Positions 8,973-17,260 of a stretch of 64,000 nt of DNA are shown piece by piece (position 1 is the stretch's first letter; each line of letters begins with the position of its first letter). Under the pieces are notes generated by a model. That model searched no databases. It had not been told where the DNA came from and worked only from the letters and a program-made list of their open reading frames with translations. Source of the DNA: Bog-473 sp963745175 (GTDB lineage: Bacteria; Actinomycetota; Acidimicrobiia; Acidimicrobiales; RAAP-2); contig CAVUWK010000005.1 of NCBI GenBank assembly GCA_963745175.1, positions 186,001 to 250,000 of the forward strand, read 5' to 3'. A program made the translations under genes and the position numbers.

Positions 8973-10626
8973 ATGCCCGGAGACGAACTGGCCGCCGAGC
9001 TCCTGTCCTCGTTCCTCGAGGCGGATCCTTTGGCCGGGTCGCTCTACGGCTTCCGCGGCTACGACGAGCTCCTGCCCGACTTCAGCGGCCACGCCGAGAG
9101 CGAGCACGCGCGGCGCCTCGCGTCCATTGCCGAGCGCGCCGAACAGGCCGCCGACGACGGCCTCGGCGAGACCGAGCTGCAGACACTCGACTTCGTCCGC
9201 TGCCTGGCCCGCGGCATGGCCGACGCAGCGGCGGTGCCCGTGGTCGAGTTCACCGTCAGCGACACCTTCGCCTCGCCGGTAGGCGCCGTGCTCACCTCCC
9301 TCCCCAAGGTCCAGCTCGACACCGAGGAGCGGAAGGAGGGCTACCTCACTCGCTTGGGTGGACTGCCCGGCATGCTCGCCACGGTGGCACATCGACACGA
9401 GGAGGGCGCGCGAGCGGGACGCACACCGGTGGCCCGGCTCGTCGAGGCCGCCATCGCCCAACTCGACCTGATGATCAAGGATCCCACGCTGGGCGCCATG
9501 GCCCGGACCGAGCCTCATGGATCCTTCTCGACCGCGGTCGCCGTCGCCATCGACGAGCATGCGCGCCCGGCCCTGGCCGTCTACCGCGACGTGCTGCGCG
9601 CCTCGGTGCTCCCCACGGCCCGCGACGACGACCATCCCGGCATCTGCTACCTGCCGGACGGCGAGGCGATGTACCGCGCCCTGGCCCGGCAGCACACCTC
9701 CATGAGCATCTCCCCCGACGAGCTTCACGCCATGGGCCACGAGATCGTCGGGGAGGTGCGGAGGAGATCACCGAGACCGGATCGCGCCTCTTCGGCACGA
9801 CCGACGTGCGCGAGATCTTCGACCGTCTGTCCAACGACCCCGCACTCCGCTACGAGAGCCGCGAGGAGATGCTCGAGGACAGCCGGCGCGTCGTCGCCGC
9901 CGCCGAGGCGGAGGCACCCAAATGGTTCGCCGTGGTCCCCGACGTGCCCTGCACCGTGGCGCCGGTCCCCCCGGCCGAAGAGCTCGGCATGACGGGCGCC
10001 TATTACATGCCGGGGGCGATCGACGGGTCGCGCTCGGGAACGTACTACCTGAACACCTCGCAGCCCGAGAAGCGGCACCGCTACGTGGTCGAGGACATCG
10101 CCTTCCACGAGGCCGTCCCCGGCCACCATTTCCAGCTCACCATCGCGATGGAGTCCAAGGACCTCGTGCCGGCCCGCCAGGTGCTCTACGACACCGCCTG
10201 TGCCGAGGGGTGGGGCCTCTACAGTGAGCGGCTGGCCGACGAGATGGGCCTCTACAGCGGCGACCTGGCCCGCATGGGGCTCTTCGCGGCCGACTCGTGG
10301 CGGGCCAGCCGCCTGGTCGTCGACACCGGCCTGCATTCGTTGGGCTGGTCGCGCCGGGAGGCCGTGGACTACATGGCCGCGCACACGCCGCTGCCCTCCC
10401 TGGAGATCGAAGCCGAGATCGACCGTTACATCTCCTTCCCCGGCCAGGCTCTCGCCTACATGGTGGGGCGGCGCGAGATCGTGCGGCTGCGCACGGCAGC
10501 GGCCGAACGCCTGGGGGCGCGGTTCGACCTCCGGGATTTTCACGACCTCGTGCTGCGGGTCGGGATCCTCCCCTCCCGGCGCTGGCCCGCACGGTCGAGC
10601 GCTGGGTGCAGCGCCTCGCTTCGTAG
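8973..10626 (+). pseudogene. DUF885 family protein (HEXXH-type peptidase-like), broken by two frameshifts
   Basis: The first ~263 codons are read from the ATG at 8973. After 9760 the homologous sequence continues in another frame (EEITETGSRLFGTTDVREIF), consistent with one lost base. That frame carries FHEAVPGHH, the zinc-binding motif of DUF885, and CAEGWGLYSERLADEMG, its third-ligand helix. At about 10570 a second single-base loss in a C-run moves the end into a third frame, giving LPALARTVERWVQRLAS and a TAG at 10626, the expected family C-terminus. Without the indels it would be about 551 aa. Both changes are single-base losses in GC-rich runs, so assembly error is as likely as real decay. 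Confidence 0.8.
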
Positions 10627-10635
10627 GGACGGCTG

Positions 10636-11049
10636 CTACTTCTCCAGCGCGGAGTACTGGTTGCGGATGGCGTCCTCCACCATGTCGACCCACTGCCGGG
10701 GCGACCAGTGGCAGGCTTCGGGCCGCGACGACATCTCGAGCTCGAGCGGGATCAGCACGGTCGACTGCAGCTCGGCCAGCGTGAACTCCAGGTCGGTGAC
10801 GTCGAGCACCTCGTAGGCCAGGTAGGACCGGGCGATGCGCCAGCTGCGGCTCGAGCGCCGGGGCCGGTCCGGCCGGGCGATGCATTCGCCGATCTGCCGC
10901 GCGCTGCCGTGCGCCAGCAGGTTCATCCAGGCCCAGACCGGGACGTCCAGGCCCTTCTCGTCCCAGTACTCGGCCAGGCTCCCGTGCAGGAACCTCTCGC
11001 ACTCCAGGGCGATGGTGCCGCAGCCTGTGTGATGCTCCCGCGTGTGCAC
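10636..11049 (-). CDS. Conserved-looking hypothetical protein
   Basis: 137 aa, starting at a GTG preceded by GGGGAG seven bases upstream. It is soluble with no signal peptide. It is rich in aromatic residues (LAEYWDEKGLDVPVWAWMNLLAH) and acidic overall in the second half (FTLAELQSTVLIPLELEM). I do not recognise the family. It lies convergent to the broken DUF885 gene with a 9-base gap. Confidence 0.6.
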   Translation of the reverse strand: MHTREHHTGCGTIALECERFLHGSLAEYWDEKGLDVPVWAWMNLLAHGSARQIGECIARPDRPRRSSRSWRIARSYLAYEVLDVTDLEFTLAELQSTVLIPLELEMSSRPEACHWSPRQWVDMVEDAIRNQYSALEK

Positions 11050-11188
11050 GTTGAACTCCCCTCAGGATCGGCCGCTCCCTCCGCCGGGAGCAGACGCCGA
11101 TCCTCCGATTGTGCAGCCGTTGTCGGGCGACCATTAGAGGCGAAGGTCCTCAACTGGCCGGCCGCCGCGGGTCACCCCCGTTCCGTCC

Positions 11189-11671
11189 TCAGGTACGGGC
11201 CGGGACAGAAGCCATCGAGGCGGCCCGCCCGGCCAGGATCACCCCGAAGAGGCACACGGCCGTGACATGGATCGCCGTGCACCACAGGCAGATGGCGCCG
11301 ATGCGGAAGAGCTCCACGTACACGAGATAGAGGACCATGACGGCGCCGGCACCAGAGACCGCGAGACGGGCGCCGTCGACCCAGCCGGCCTCGGCGCGCC
11401 AGGCCCGGGGCACGGTGAGCCCGGCCATCACGACGGCCCAGATCAGGCCGAGGAGGGCCAGCGGGACGCCGAGCACCACGGACCACGAGCTCGTGGTCAC
11501 GAGCGTGCAGTTGACGATGCCCGTGTCGGGGCAGGCGAGCGCGGTGGGATCGGTGTAGTGGGTCACCGTGAGGTACGACGCGATGGCCACGGCGACGAGA
11601 GCGAGCCCGAGCGAGGCGAGCGGCACCCAGCCGGGGACCCGCCGGGCCGTGCGGTGCACCGCCATCGTCAC
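11189..11671 (-). CDS. Vitamin K epoxide reductase (VKOR) family membrane protein
   Basis: 160 aa with four transmembrane helices. It carries both VKOR cysteine pairs: C47 and C55 in CPDTGIVNC, and the active-site pair C128-L-W-C131. The conserved SSWSVVLGVP segment lies in the second helix. Bacterial VKOR reoxidises a thioredoxin-like disulfide-forming partner and passes electrons to quinone (established). Its start codon overlaps the stop of the upstream DUF929 gene by four bases, so the partner is probably that thioredoxin-fold protein. Confidence 0.92.
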   Translation of the reverse strand: MTMAVHRTARRVPGWVPLASLGLALVAVAIASYLTVTHYTDPTALACPDTGIVNCTLVTTSSWSVVLGVPLALLGLIWAVVMAGLTVPRAWRAEAGWVDGARLAVSGAGAVMVLYLVYVELFRIGAICLWCTAIHVTAVCLFGVILAGRAASMASVPART

Positions 11672-12666
11672 GCCCCGAGCTTCTGGGCGATCGCCGCGAT
11701 GGCCGCCGAGTTGCCCACACTGCTCGGCTGGTTGCCCGTGACATTGGTGATGGCGGCGGTGATGTCGTTCGCCGCCCCGTCGATCGCCTGCGCCACCGCG
11801 CTGGTCGGGTCATCGAGCTGAGAGGCGATCTGGCTGCGCGACAGGCCCTGCAGCACCTGGGGCGAGAAGCTCGAACCGATGACGACGTAGCGGTTGGCGA
11901 TGTCGACGAACGGGATGCTGCCCTGCGGGTCGTCCTTGGCCACCAGCGCGCTCTGCGCGGCGGTCGGCGTCTGGAGGGCCTGGTAGGTGCCTCCCGCCGG
12001 CTGGTTCGTCTCCTCCTCGACGGCCTGGAAATCGACGTAGGGGCTCGAGTAGCTCGACCCGTAGAACGAGAGCGTCTGCGTGTCGGGGTAGACGTCGGTG
12101 GCCGACGAGTGCGTGCCCGACAGGTTCGAGAACGTCCCGAAGCGCGACAGCGCGACCGCCAGCGACCACCGCTCGGCCGCGCAGTACGGGCAGTACTCGG
12201 CGCCGACGTAGGTGATCAGCGGCTTGTTGTCCGCTCCCCGCCCGACGGCGCCGCTCCCGATTTTGGTGGGCATGACGACGGATCCGGGACTGCCGACGGC
12301 GTCGAGCGTGGCGGCCGGGACCGACAGTGCGGCCACGACGTCCGGGGACAGCGCGGTGGTGCCGAGGTCGGCGGTCGCCGACGATCCGCCCGTCGTCAGG
12401 TGCGACGACGCCGCGGCGGATGGACCGGAGCTTCCCGCCACCTTGATCACGACCAGGGTGGCGATGGCCGCCACGACCAACAACACCGGCACCAGCGCGG
12501 CCAGGACCGGGTGCCGGGTGCGGAGCCGGACGCGGTGCGGGCCGGTGGTGGACGTGGAGTGGTTCTTCGACGCTGGGCGCGCCGAGCGCGACGGCCTGGT
12601 TGGGGACTTCGACTTGTTCGATGCTGGGCGCGCCGATCGCGACGGCCCGGATGTGGATTTCGACAT
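11668..12666 (-). CDS. DUF929 family thioredoxin-fold membrane-anchored protein
   Basis: I start at the ATG at 12666 because AGGAG lies seven bases before it and the longer frame upstream is low-complexity. 332 aa: a basic Ser/Pro-rich N-terminus with a duplicated element (RPSRSARPAS-type), one transmembrane helix (VLAALVPVLLVVAAIATLVVI), then an extracytoplasmic domain. YVGAEYCPYCAAERW at about residue 156 is a CxxC active site in the DUF929 context. With the overlapping VKOR gene it forms a likely disulfide-forming pair outside the membrane, equivalent in role to DsbA/DsbB (inference). Confidence 0.88.
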   Translation of the reverse strand: MSKSTSGPSRSARPASNKSKSPTRPSRSARPASKNHSTSTTGPHRVRLRTRHPVLAALVPVLLVVAAIATLVVIKVAGSSGPSAAASSHLTTGGSSATADLGTTALSPDVVAALSVPAATLDAVGSPGSVVMPTKIGSGAVGRGADNKPLITYVGAEYCPYCAAERWSLAVALSRFGTFSNLSGTHSSATDVYPDTQTLSFYGSSYSSPYVDFQAVEEETNQPAGGTYQALQTPTAAQSALVAKDDPQGSIPFVDIANRYVVIGSSFSPQVLQGLSRSQIASQLDDPTSAVAQAIDGAANDITAAITNVTGNQPSSVGNSAAIAAIAQKLGA

Positions 12667-12820
12667 TGTGTTCTCCTGTGATTGGACCGAGGTGGCGACG
12701 GGGCGCACCGCCTCGGAGAGGCTCGATGCGGAGGCGCCGTAGGGGGCCTCCGGGGACGTGATGCGGGCGCGCGGCCGACCGCCTTGCGGGGATACGGGCG
12801 CGCGCGGGGCGCAGATCGAG

Positions 12821-13165
12821 CTAGGAGAACTTCGGAGGGTGGAACAGCCGGTCGCTCGCTCCGTCGGGGAGGACGACAGCCTGTCCCCGCCGGCGGCGGA
12901 TGCTGGCGACGGCCGCCGCGGCCACTGCGAGGCCTGCGACCACCACGGCCAGCGCGATGCCCGGCGAGGGTGCCGCCGGAGCCGGGCTGCCCTTGCCACA
13001 GGTGGCGTCACCGCAGCTCAGCGGGGCGGAAAGGGGAACTTCGGCGACCCGCATCACCTGCGTGGTGGCATCGCCGGCGGCGGACAGCGCGCCGTGCGCC
13101 ATGTTGCCACCGACGATCGCGGCGGCGATGACCGCCACCAGGCCGACTCGCCACCGCAAGGACAT
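12821..13165 (-). CDS. Small exported/membrane protein with Cys pair
   Basis: 114 aa, with GGAG four bases before the ATG. An N-terminal hydrophobic helix (VGLVAVIAAAIVGGNMA) and a C-terminal helix (ALAVVVAGLAVAAAAVASI) ending in RRRRG flank an outside loop of about 50 residues containing CGDATCGKG. The two loop cysteines, and the position just upstream of DUF929-VKOR on the same strand, suggest it may be a client of that pair. No known family recognised. Confidence 0.6.
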   Translation of the reverse strand: MSLRWRVGLVAVIAAAIVGGNMAHGALSAAGDATTQVMRVAEVPLSAPLSCGDATCGKGSPAPAAPSPGIALAVVVAGLAVAAAAVASIRRRRGQAVVLPDGASDRLFHPPKFS

Positions 13166-13228
13166 CGCTCCAGGTTACGGGGCCCGGATAAAAGGCCGAT
13201 AAGAATCAGCCAAGAAGAAACAGAGCAG

Positions 13229-13405
13229 CTACTTCGGGTCCCCTCCCAGCTCGACGCCCCGTCGCAGCACGTGGGCCGAGCGATCCGTCCCGACCGGCAC
13301 CCGCTCGAAGGCCGCCGTCACCCGGCGGTGCCACAGCGTGTACCAGCTGACGAATCCGGCCACGAACAACCCGACCGATCCCAGGACCACCGTGATCTCC
13401 GTCAT
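13229..13405 (-). CDS. Small single-helix membrane protein
   Basis: 58 aa. Two ATGs are possible, at 13414 and 13405. GAGGAG abuts the first but sits about nine bases before the second, so I choose 13405 (MTEITVVLG). One transmembrane helix (VVLGSVGLFVAGFVSWYTLW) is followed by a charged cytoplasmic tail. It is unrecognised, and lies 63 bases downstream (leftward sense: upstream) of the 13165 gene. Confidence 0.5.
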   Translation of the reverse strand: MTEITVVLGSVGLFVAGFVSWYTLWHRRVTAAFERVPVGTDRSAHVLRRGVELGGDPK

Positions 13406-13429
13406 CTCGACCATCTCCTCTGTCCGCTC

Positions 13430-13500
13430 CTGCCGGCGGCCGCTCGACCGCTCGACCGCCCCTCCGCCCCTCCGCCCCTCGGAGACCGCACACCTGCTGC
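13430..13500. repeat. Pyrimidine-rich short tandem repeat tract
   Basis: Between two leftward genes, a CGCTCGACC unit is repeated and followed by CCCCTCCG repeated three times. It is simple-sequence DNA with no coding support, and could be part of the terminator/leader zone of the flanking genes. Confidence 0.5.
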
Positions 13501-13578
13501 ACCCCAGTGTGCGGACGAGGGATCACCAGGACCAGGGACGAAGGTCCCGTTCCTGGTCCCGTTCCCTATCGGCGCGCG

Positions 13579-14943
13579 CTAGGCGGTACCTGAGGTCACC
13601 GTCGGTTCGGACCCGGACACTTTTCGGGCCCACGCCACCACCAGTTGCAACAGGGCGAGATACACCGCCAACACGATCACGATGACGAGCAGGCTCCACC
13701 CGGTCAGGTTCCCGCCGAAGACGAGGAAGAGCCCCGCCACGATCACGCCCACGATTCGCATCCCGTTGAGGTGCTCGACGATCCAGCCACCAGTGCGCCG
13801 CATCCGCTCCGAGCCGGCCGCAGCCCGCCCCGTGCCCGACGAGAGTGCGTGAGCCTGGGCGCCCACCCAGCGACCACCCTTGGCACAGGTCGAGCGGATC
13901 CATACGGCGTAGCGGGCAGGCCCGGCCACCCAGGCACCGAAGGCGACCAGCACCGACGCCAGGAGCATCCAGCGCAGGTCGGTCTTGAGGAACCGCAGCA
14001 CGGTGTCCCAGACGGCGCCGGCCCCGTCACGGCTGAAGCCGCCCCCGGCGGCCTGGTTGAGGAAGGTGATACGACCCAGCGACAGGCCGGCCAGCAACAG
14101 CAGGGTGAACAGGGCAACCCCGATCGCCAGCCGCAGCAACGTCTTGCGGTGCTCCATGGCGATCACCACCGAGAGGATCGCCAGCACGAGCGCGATGACG
14201 GGGATGATCCACTTGAGCTTGACGATCAAATTGAACACCCCGGAGAATTTCGACACCTGCTGCTGCGACACGATGGTGAAGCTCAGACCCCCCGAGACCG
14301 CCTTCAGCGGGTTGAACAGCGTCACGCCGTGCGAGTTGGCCGCCGCGATCAGGTTGTTGAGCGCGGGCGTCAGATTGAGGACGATCGCCCCGGCCTTCTC
14401 GAATTTCTTCTGCGCCGGTGTCTGCTTGCCGGTGAGGATGTTGATCACGGCGTCATGGCTGTGCCGGTTCAGCGTGTCCCAGAGCTGGCCGAACTTCGGG
14501 CTGGAGAAGACCTTGAGCGCCAGGCCCTCGACGTAGGTGTGTGCCTCGGCCACGATGGGCGCCACGAGCGGCTTCGCCTTCTTCGGCAAGACTTGCGTGA
14601 CCTTGTTCTGCACGGTGTGGCCCGAGAAGAGCTTGTCGGTCGCCCTGGCTGCGAGGTGATCGATGATGACCGGGTTGCGCGCCAACGGCGCCATGGTGGC
14701 GACGTACTGATCCGTGTTGGTGACGGTCCGTATCGCCCACACCGAGATCACCGACACGGGAATCAGGATCGACGCCAGCACGAGGAGCACCCAGGCCGAG
14801 ATGCGGCGGGGCAGGTGCCCGCGACGCGTCTTGGTCGTGGCCGGCGCCGCCGGTGTCTCCGCTGGCTCTTCCGCTCCGGCTGCTGGCCCGGAGTCGGCCC
14901 CGCCGGCCTCGTCAGAGGGCAATTGGGGTCCGGCGTCGCTCAT
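13579..14943 (-). CDS. Actinobacterial integral membrane protein with large extracytoplasmic loop
   Basis: The start is the ATG at 14943, preceded by GAGGAGG at ideal spacing; a longer frame adds only seven residues. 454 aa: an acidic Pro/Ala-rich cytoplasmic N-terminus, a first helix near residue 50 (AWVLLVLASILIPVSVISVWA), then an outside region of about 200 residues (NTDQYVATMAPLARNPVIIDH). Four or five further helices follow, including GLFLVFGGNLTGWSLLVIVIV. The layout is that of a widespread actinobacterial membrane family of unknown function. I cannot name a substrate. Confidence 0.75.
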   Translation of the reverse strand: MSDAGPQLPSDEAGGADSGPAAGAEEPAETPAAPATTKTRRGHLPRRISAWVLLVLASILIPVSVISVWAIRTVTNTDQYVATMAPLARNPVIIDHLAARATDKLFSGHTVQNKVTQVLPKKAKPLVAPIVAEAHTYVEGLALKVFSSPKFGQLWDTLNRHSHDAVINILTGKQTPAQKKFEKAGAIVLNLTPALNNLIAAANSHGVTLFNPLKAVSGGLSFTIVSQQQVSKFSGVFNLIVKLKWIIPVIALVLAILSVVIAMEHRKTLLRLAIGVALFTLLLLAGLSLGRITFLNQAAGGGFSRDGAGAVWDTVLRFLKTDLRWMLLASVLVAFGAWVAGPARYAVWIRSTCAKGGRWVGAQAHALSSGTGRAAAGSERMRRTGGWIVEHLNGMRIVGVIVAGLFLVFGGNLTGWSLLVIVIVLAVYLALLQLVVAWARKVSGSEPTVTSGTA

Positions 14944-15019
14944 CTGGGCCTCCTCACGCCCCAATGCCTAGTTCGATTTGGACTGGTGCGCACGCGTTTC
15001 ACGGTGTACGACTGGTGCC

Positions 15020-15202
15020 GTGGGACGGACACAGAACAAGTCGAGCGGACTGCGCGTGGTGGTTCTCAGCGCAATCTCGGGGTTGACCGCTCCGCTCGTC
15101 TTCGTGAGCGTGATCGTCCTGCGCAAGGCGGAACACCGCGCCGGCGTCAAGTACCGGCACTGGAACAGGCGCCTGCAGCGCGAGATCTCCCGCTGGACCT
15201 GA
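15020..15202 (+). CDS. Small basic single-helix membrane protein
   Basis: The GTG at 15020 gives 60 aa starting VGRTQNKSSG. An upstream ATG at 14978 would add 14 residues of unlikely Cys-rich sequence. One helix (VVVLSAISGLTAPLVFVSVIVL) is followed by a strongly basic tail (LRKAEHRAGVKYRHWNRRLQREI). It is divergent from the 14943 gene. Unrecognised; kept because of the membrane-protein pattern and lack of a competing frame. Confidence 0.4.
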   Translation: MGRTQNKSSGLRVVVLSAISGLTAPLVFVSVIVLRKAEHRAGVKYRHWNRRLQREISRWT

Positions 15203-15248
15203 GCAGACCCCCCATCGAGGGCGCCCCCTCTCTGTCTACGCTGACACG

Positions 15249-15734
15249 ATGCTGACCGGGATGGCCCACACCGCGGTCTGCGTGCCCGACGTCGAGGCGG
15301 CCACCCGCTGGTACGCCGAGGTCCTCGGCCTCCGGGTGCTCTCGCCGCCCTACCGCATGGAAGGGGCGCAGATCGAGCGTGACATGGGCGAGATAGTGCC
15401 GTCGCCGGTGGTCGTCCACGCGGCCATCGTGGGCTTCGAGGGGGACGACCGCGTCATTGAGCTGATCGAGTATCCGGCGGCCGGCGTCGCTCCGCCTGCG
15501 GCCGGGCGTCCCTCTGTCACCCGAGTCGGCATCACCCACATCGGCATGCTGTGCGACGACGTCAGCGGGACGAGATCCGAGCTCGAGGGTCGCGGCGTGG
15601 AGTTCCTCACCGCCGGGATCGCTGATGTGGCAGGGCTGAAGACGACCTGGTGCTGCGACCCGTGGGGGACGGTGATCATCCTCCTCCAGAAGAGTCGGGA
15701 CACTCGGCCCTACTGGGGTCAGTGGACGGTCTGA
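15249..15734 (+). CDS. VOC superfamily protein
   Basis: 161 aa with two glyoxalase half-modules. The first begins GMAHTAVCVPDVEAATRWYAEVLGL, with a His ligand; the second begins THIGMLCDD, with another; and CCDPWGTVIILLQ closes the fold. The substrate is unknown. TACGCT at 15236-15241 lies seven bases before the ATG and no ribosome-binding site is present, suggesting a leaderless transcript. Confidence 0.8.
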   Translation: MLTGMAHTAVCVPDVEAATRWYAEVLGLRVLSPPYRMEGAQIERDMGEIVPSPVVVHAAIVGFEGDDRVIELIEYPAAGVAPPAAGRPSVTRVGITHIGMLCDDVSGTRSELEGRGVEFLTAGIADVAGLKTTWCCDPWGTVIILLQKSRDTRPYWGQWTV

Positions 15735-15826
15735 GACGCGGTCGAAACGGCAATCCAGCACAAAAATTCACATTCGTGCCCACAAAGATGTGCATTCATG
15801 GGTGCGCGTCGGTCACAATGGGCGCC

Positions 15827-16327
15827 ATGAACAAGCGAGAACTAGCAAAAGCGGTCGCGGTCCAGTCCGATGTCGAGTTGAAGACGGTGATCACCGTCAT
15901 CGACGGATTCACCGATGTCGTCACTGCCGTCGTCTCGAAGGGTGAGCCGGTTTCCATTCCGGGCTTCGCCAAATTCGTCAAGGTCAACCGCGCGGCGCGC
16001 ATGGGTCGCAACCCGGCCACGGGCGAAGCCATCAAGATCAAGGCCTCCAAGAAGGCGCGCATCACGCCTGTGAAGGCGTTCAAGGACGCCGTCCTGGCCC
16101 CCGCCACTGCGCCCAAGCTGGTCAAGGGTGCGTTCCCGACCAGCGACGCCGCCGTCGCTGCCGCCGGCAAGTCCGCTGCACCGGCTGCGGCCAAGGCTCC
16201 GGCCCGGGGCGCCAAGAAGGCACCGGCCCGCAAGGCCGCCACGGCGCGCAAGGCCCCCGCCAAGCGGGGCCCGGCGAGGAAGGCTCCGGCCCGGCGGGCT
16301 CCCGCCAAGAGGACTGCAAAGAGGTAG
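15827..16327 (+). CDS. HU-like DNA-binding protein with Lys/Ala/Pro-rich C-terminal tail (HupB-type)
   Basis: 166 aa from the ATG at 15827 (MNKRELAKAVA); an in-frame ATG nine bases upstream and others further up cannot be excluded. Residues ~1-90 are an HU/IHF domain: SIPGFAKFVKVNRAARMGRNPATGE is the DNA-binding arm region. From ~115 the sequence becomes repeats of the type APARKAP/AKR, a histone-H1-like tail like that of mycobacterial HupB. It compacts and bends DNA. The tail probably adds linker-DNA binding and may be acetylated or methylated in relatives (established for HupB). The arm's RNPATG is intact. Confidence 0.92.
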   Translation: MNKRELAKAVAVQSDVELKTVITVIDGFTDVVTAVVSKGEPVSIPGFAKFVKVNRAARMGRNPATGEAIKIKASKKARITPVKAFKDAVLAPATAPKLVKGAFPTSDAAVAAAGKSAAPAAAKAPARGAKKAPARKAATARKAPAKRGPARKAPARRAPAKRTAKR

Positions 16328-16608
16328 TGGACGATCGGGGAGCTGCCGATCCGGCGGCCCTCACTCCCCGACCCCCCACTCGCCGACGCCTCGCCGACCG
16401 GCCTCTCGCGGCGCCGCACCCGGACCGGTTGTCACCGGACCATCCCGCCTACCCGCAGATCATCGAAGCTCACGCGGCGGCCCTGCGCGCCGGGGCCGAC
16501 ACCTATGTCGACCCCGGCTCCGGTCTCACCGTCCTCACGGCCGGTTACCTCGCCCGGCGGGGCACCTGCTGCGACTCGGGCTGCCGGCACTGCCCGTACC
16601 TCACGTGA
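16327..16608 (+). CDS. DUF5522 family small Cys-rich protein
   Basis: 93 aa, starting at a GTG that shares one base with the stop of the HU-like gene. A variable Arg/Pro-rich N-terminus is followed by YVDPGSGLTVLTAGYL and RGTCCDSGCRHCPY, the defining end of DUF5522, whose four cysteines could bind a metal. Function unknown. One-base overlap suggests co-translation with the HU-like protein, although that may reflect compact packing only. Confidence 0.8.
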   Translation: MDDRGAADPAALTPRPPTRRRLADRPLAAPHPDRLSPDHPAYPQIIEAHAAALRAGADTYVDPGSGLTVLTAGYLARRGTCCDSGCRHCPYLT

Positions 16609-16698
16609 GCAGCGGCGGCCCGCGGGCATGGCCCGTATGCTCCAGTCCCCGCGCAATCCGCGCACACGGACATTCGGCGCACACGGAACGGTCACGGC

Positions 16699-17244
16699 AT
16701 GAGCGACATCGCACAGGGTCCCGGATGGTGGTTGGCATCCGACGGCCGTTGGTACCCGCCCGAGCTGTGGACGGGGCCGCCCAACACCGGCCCGCCCGCC
16801 ACGCCGGTACACCCTGCGCAAGCGCCCGCCTACGGTGCGGCGGGGACGGTCGTACAGGGCCAACCGGCCTACGGCCAGTACGCGGCGTCCAGTCAGGACG
16901 CGCCGTATGTCCAGGGCGCGCCTTCCTCCGCCTACCGCCCGTCGGTGCAGCAGAAGACCAACGGGCTCGCCATCGCCTCGCTCATCTGCGCGTGCGCAGG
17001 ATTGTTCTTCCTCCCCGCCATCCTCGGGGTCGTCTTCGGCTTCGTCGCCCGCAACCGGATCAGGCGGTCCAACGGTCTGCAGAAGGGCGACGGGCTCGCC
17101 ATCGCCGGCATCATCGTCGGTTTCGGTTGGCTGGCTCTCCTCGTCCTGGGGATCGCGCTCGGCGCGAGAACGGACAACGGCAACGACGTCGTCGGCCCGG
17201 CCGCCCTCATGGGTCAACTGGGCCTCGGCGGCCCTTTCAATTAG
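16699..17244 (+). CDS. DUF2510/DUF4190-type membrane protein
   Basis: 181 aa. The N-terminus has the WW-like GWWLASDGRWYPPELW typical of DUF2510. A Pro/Gln/Tyr/Ala-rich linker follows (~35-85). The C-terminus has two helices (ASLICACAGLFFLPAILGVVFGFVA and GLAIAGIIVGFGWLALLVLG) separated by a basic turn, as in DUF4190. Such proteins are common in actinomycetes and have no assigned role. No signal peptide, so the linker is probably cytoplasmic. Confidence 0.8.
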   Translation: MSDIAQGPGWWLASDGRWYPPELWTGPPNTGPPATPVHPAQAPAYGAAGTVVQGQPAYGQYAASSQDAPYVQGAPSSAYRPSVQQKTNGLAIASLICACAGLFFLPAILGVVFGFVARNRIRRSNGLQKGDGLAIAGIIVGFGWLALLVLGIALGARTDNGNDVVGPAALMGQLGLGGPFN

Positions 17245-17260
17245 AGCGAGGAGCGTACGA

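Noticed and set aside
6383..10816. A 1,477-codon open frame on +
   Set aside because: Most of it is a shadow of the GGCT-like, membrane and SDR genes on other frames, and it is Arg/Pro/Gly-rich. Only its last ~270 codons are real, and these belong to the frameshifted DUF885 gene.
13645..15255. A 536-codon open frame on + opposite a membrane-protein gene
   Set aside because: It is antisense to the 13579-14943 gene, highly charged and repetitive, with no recognisable domain and no suitable start.
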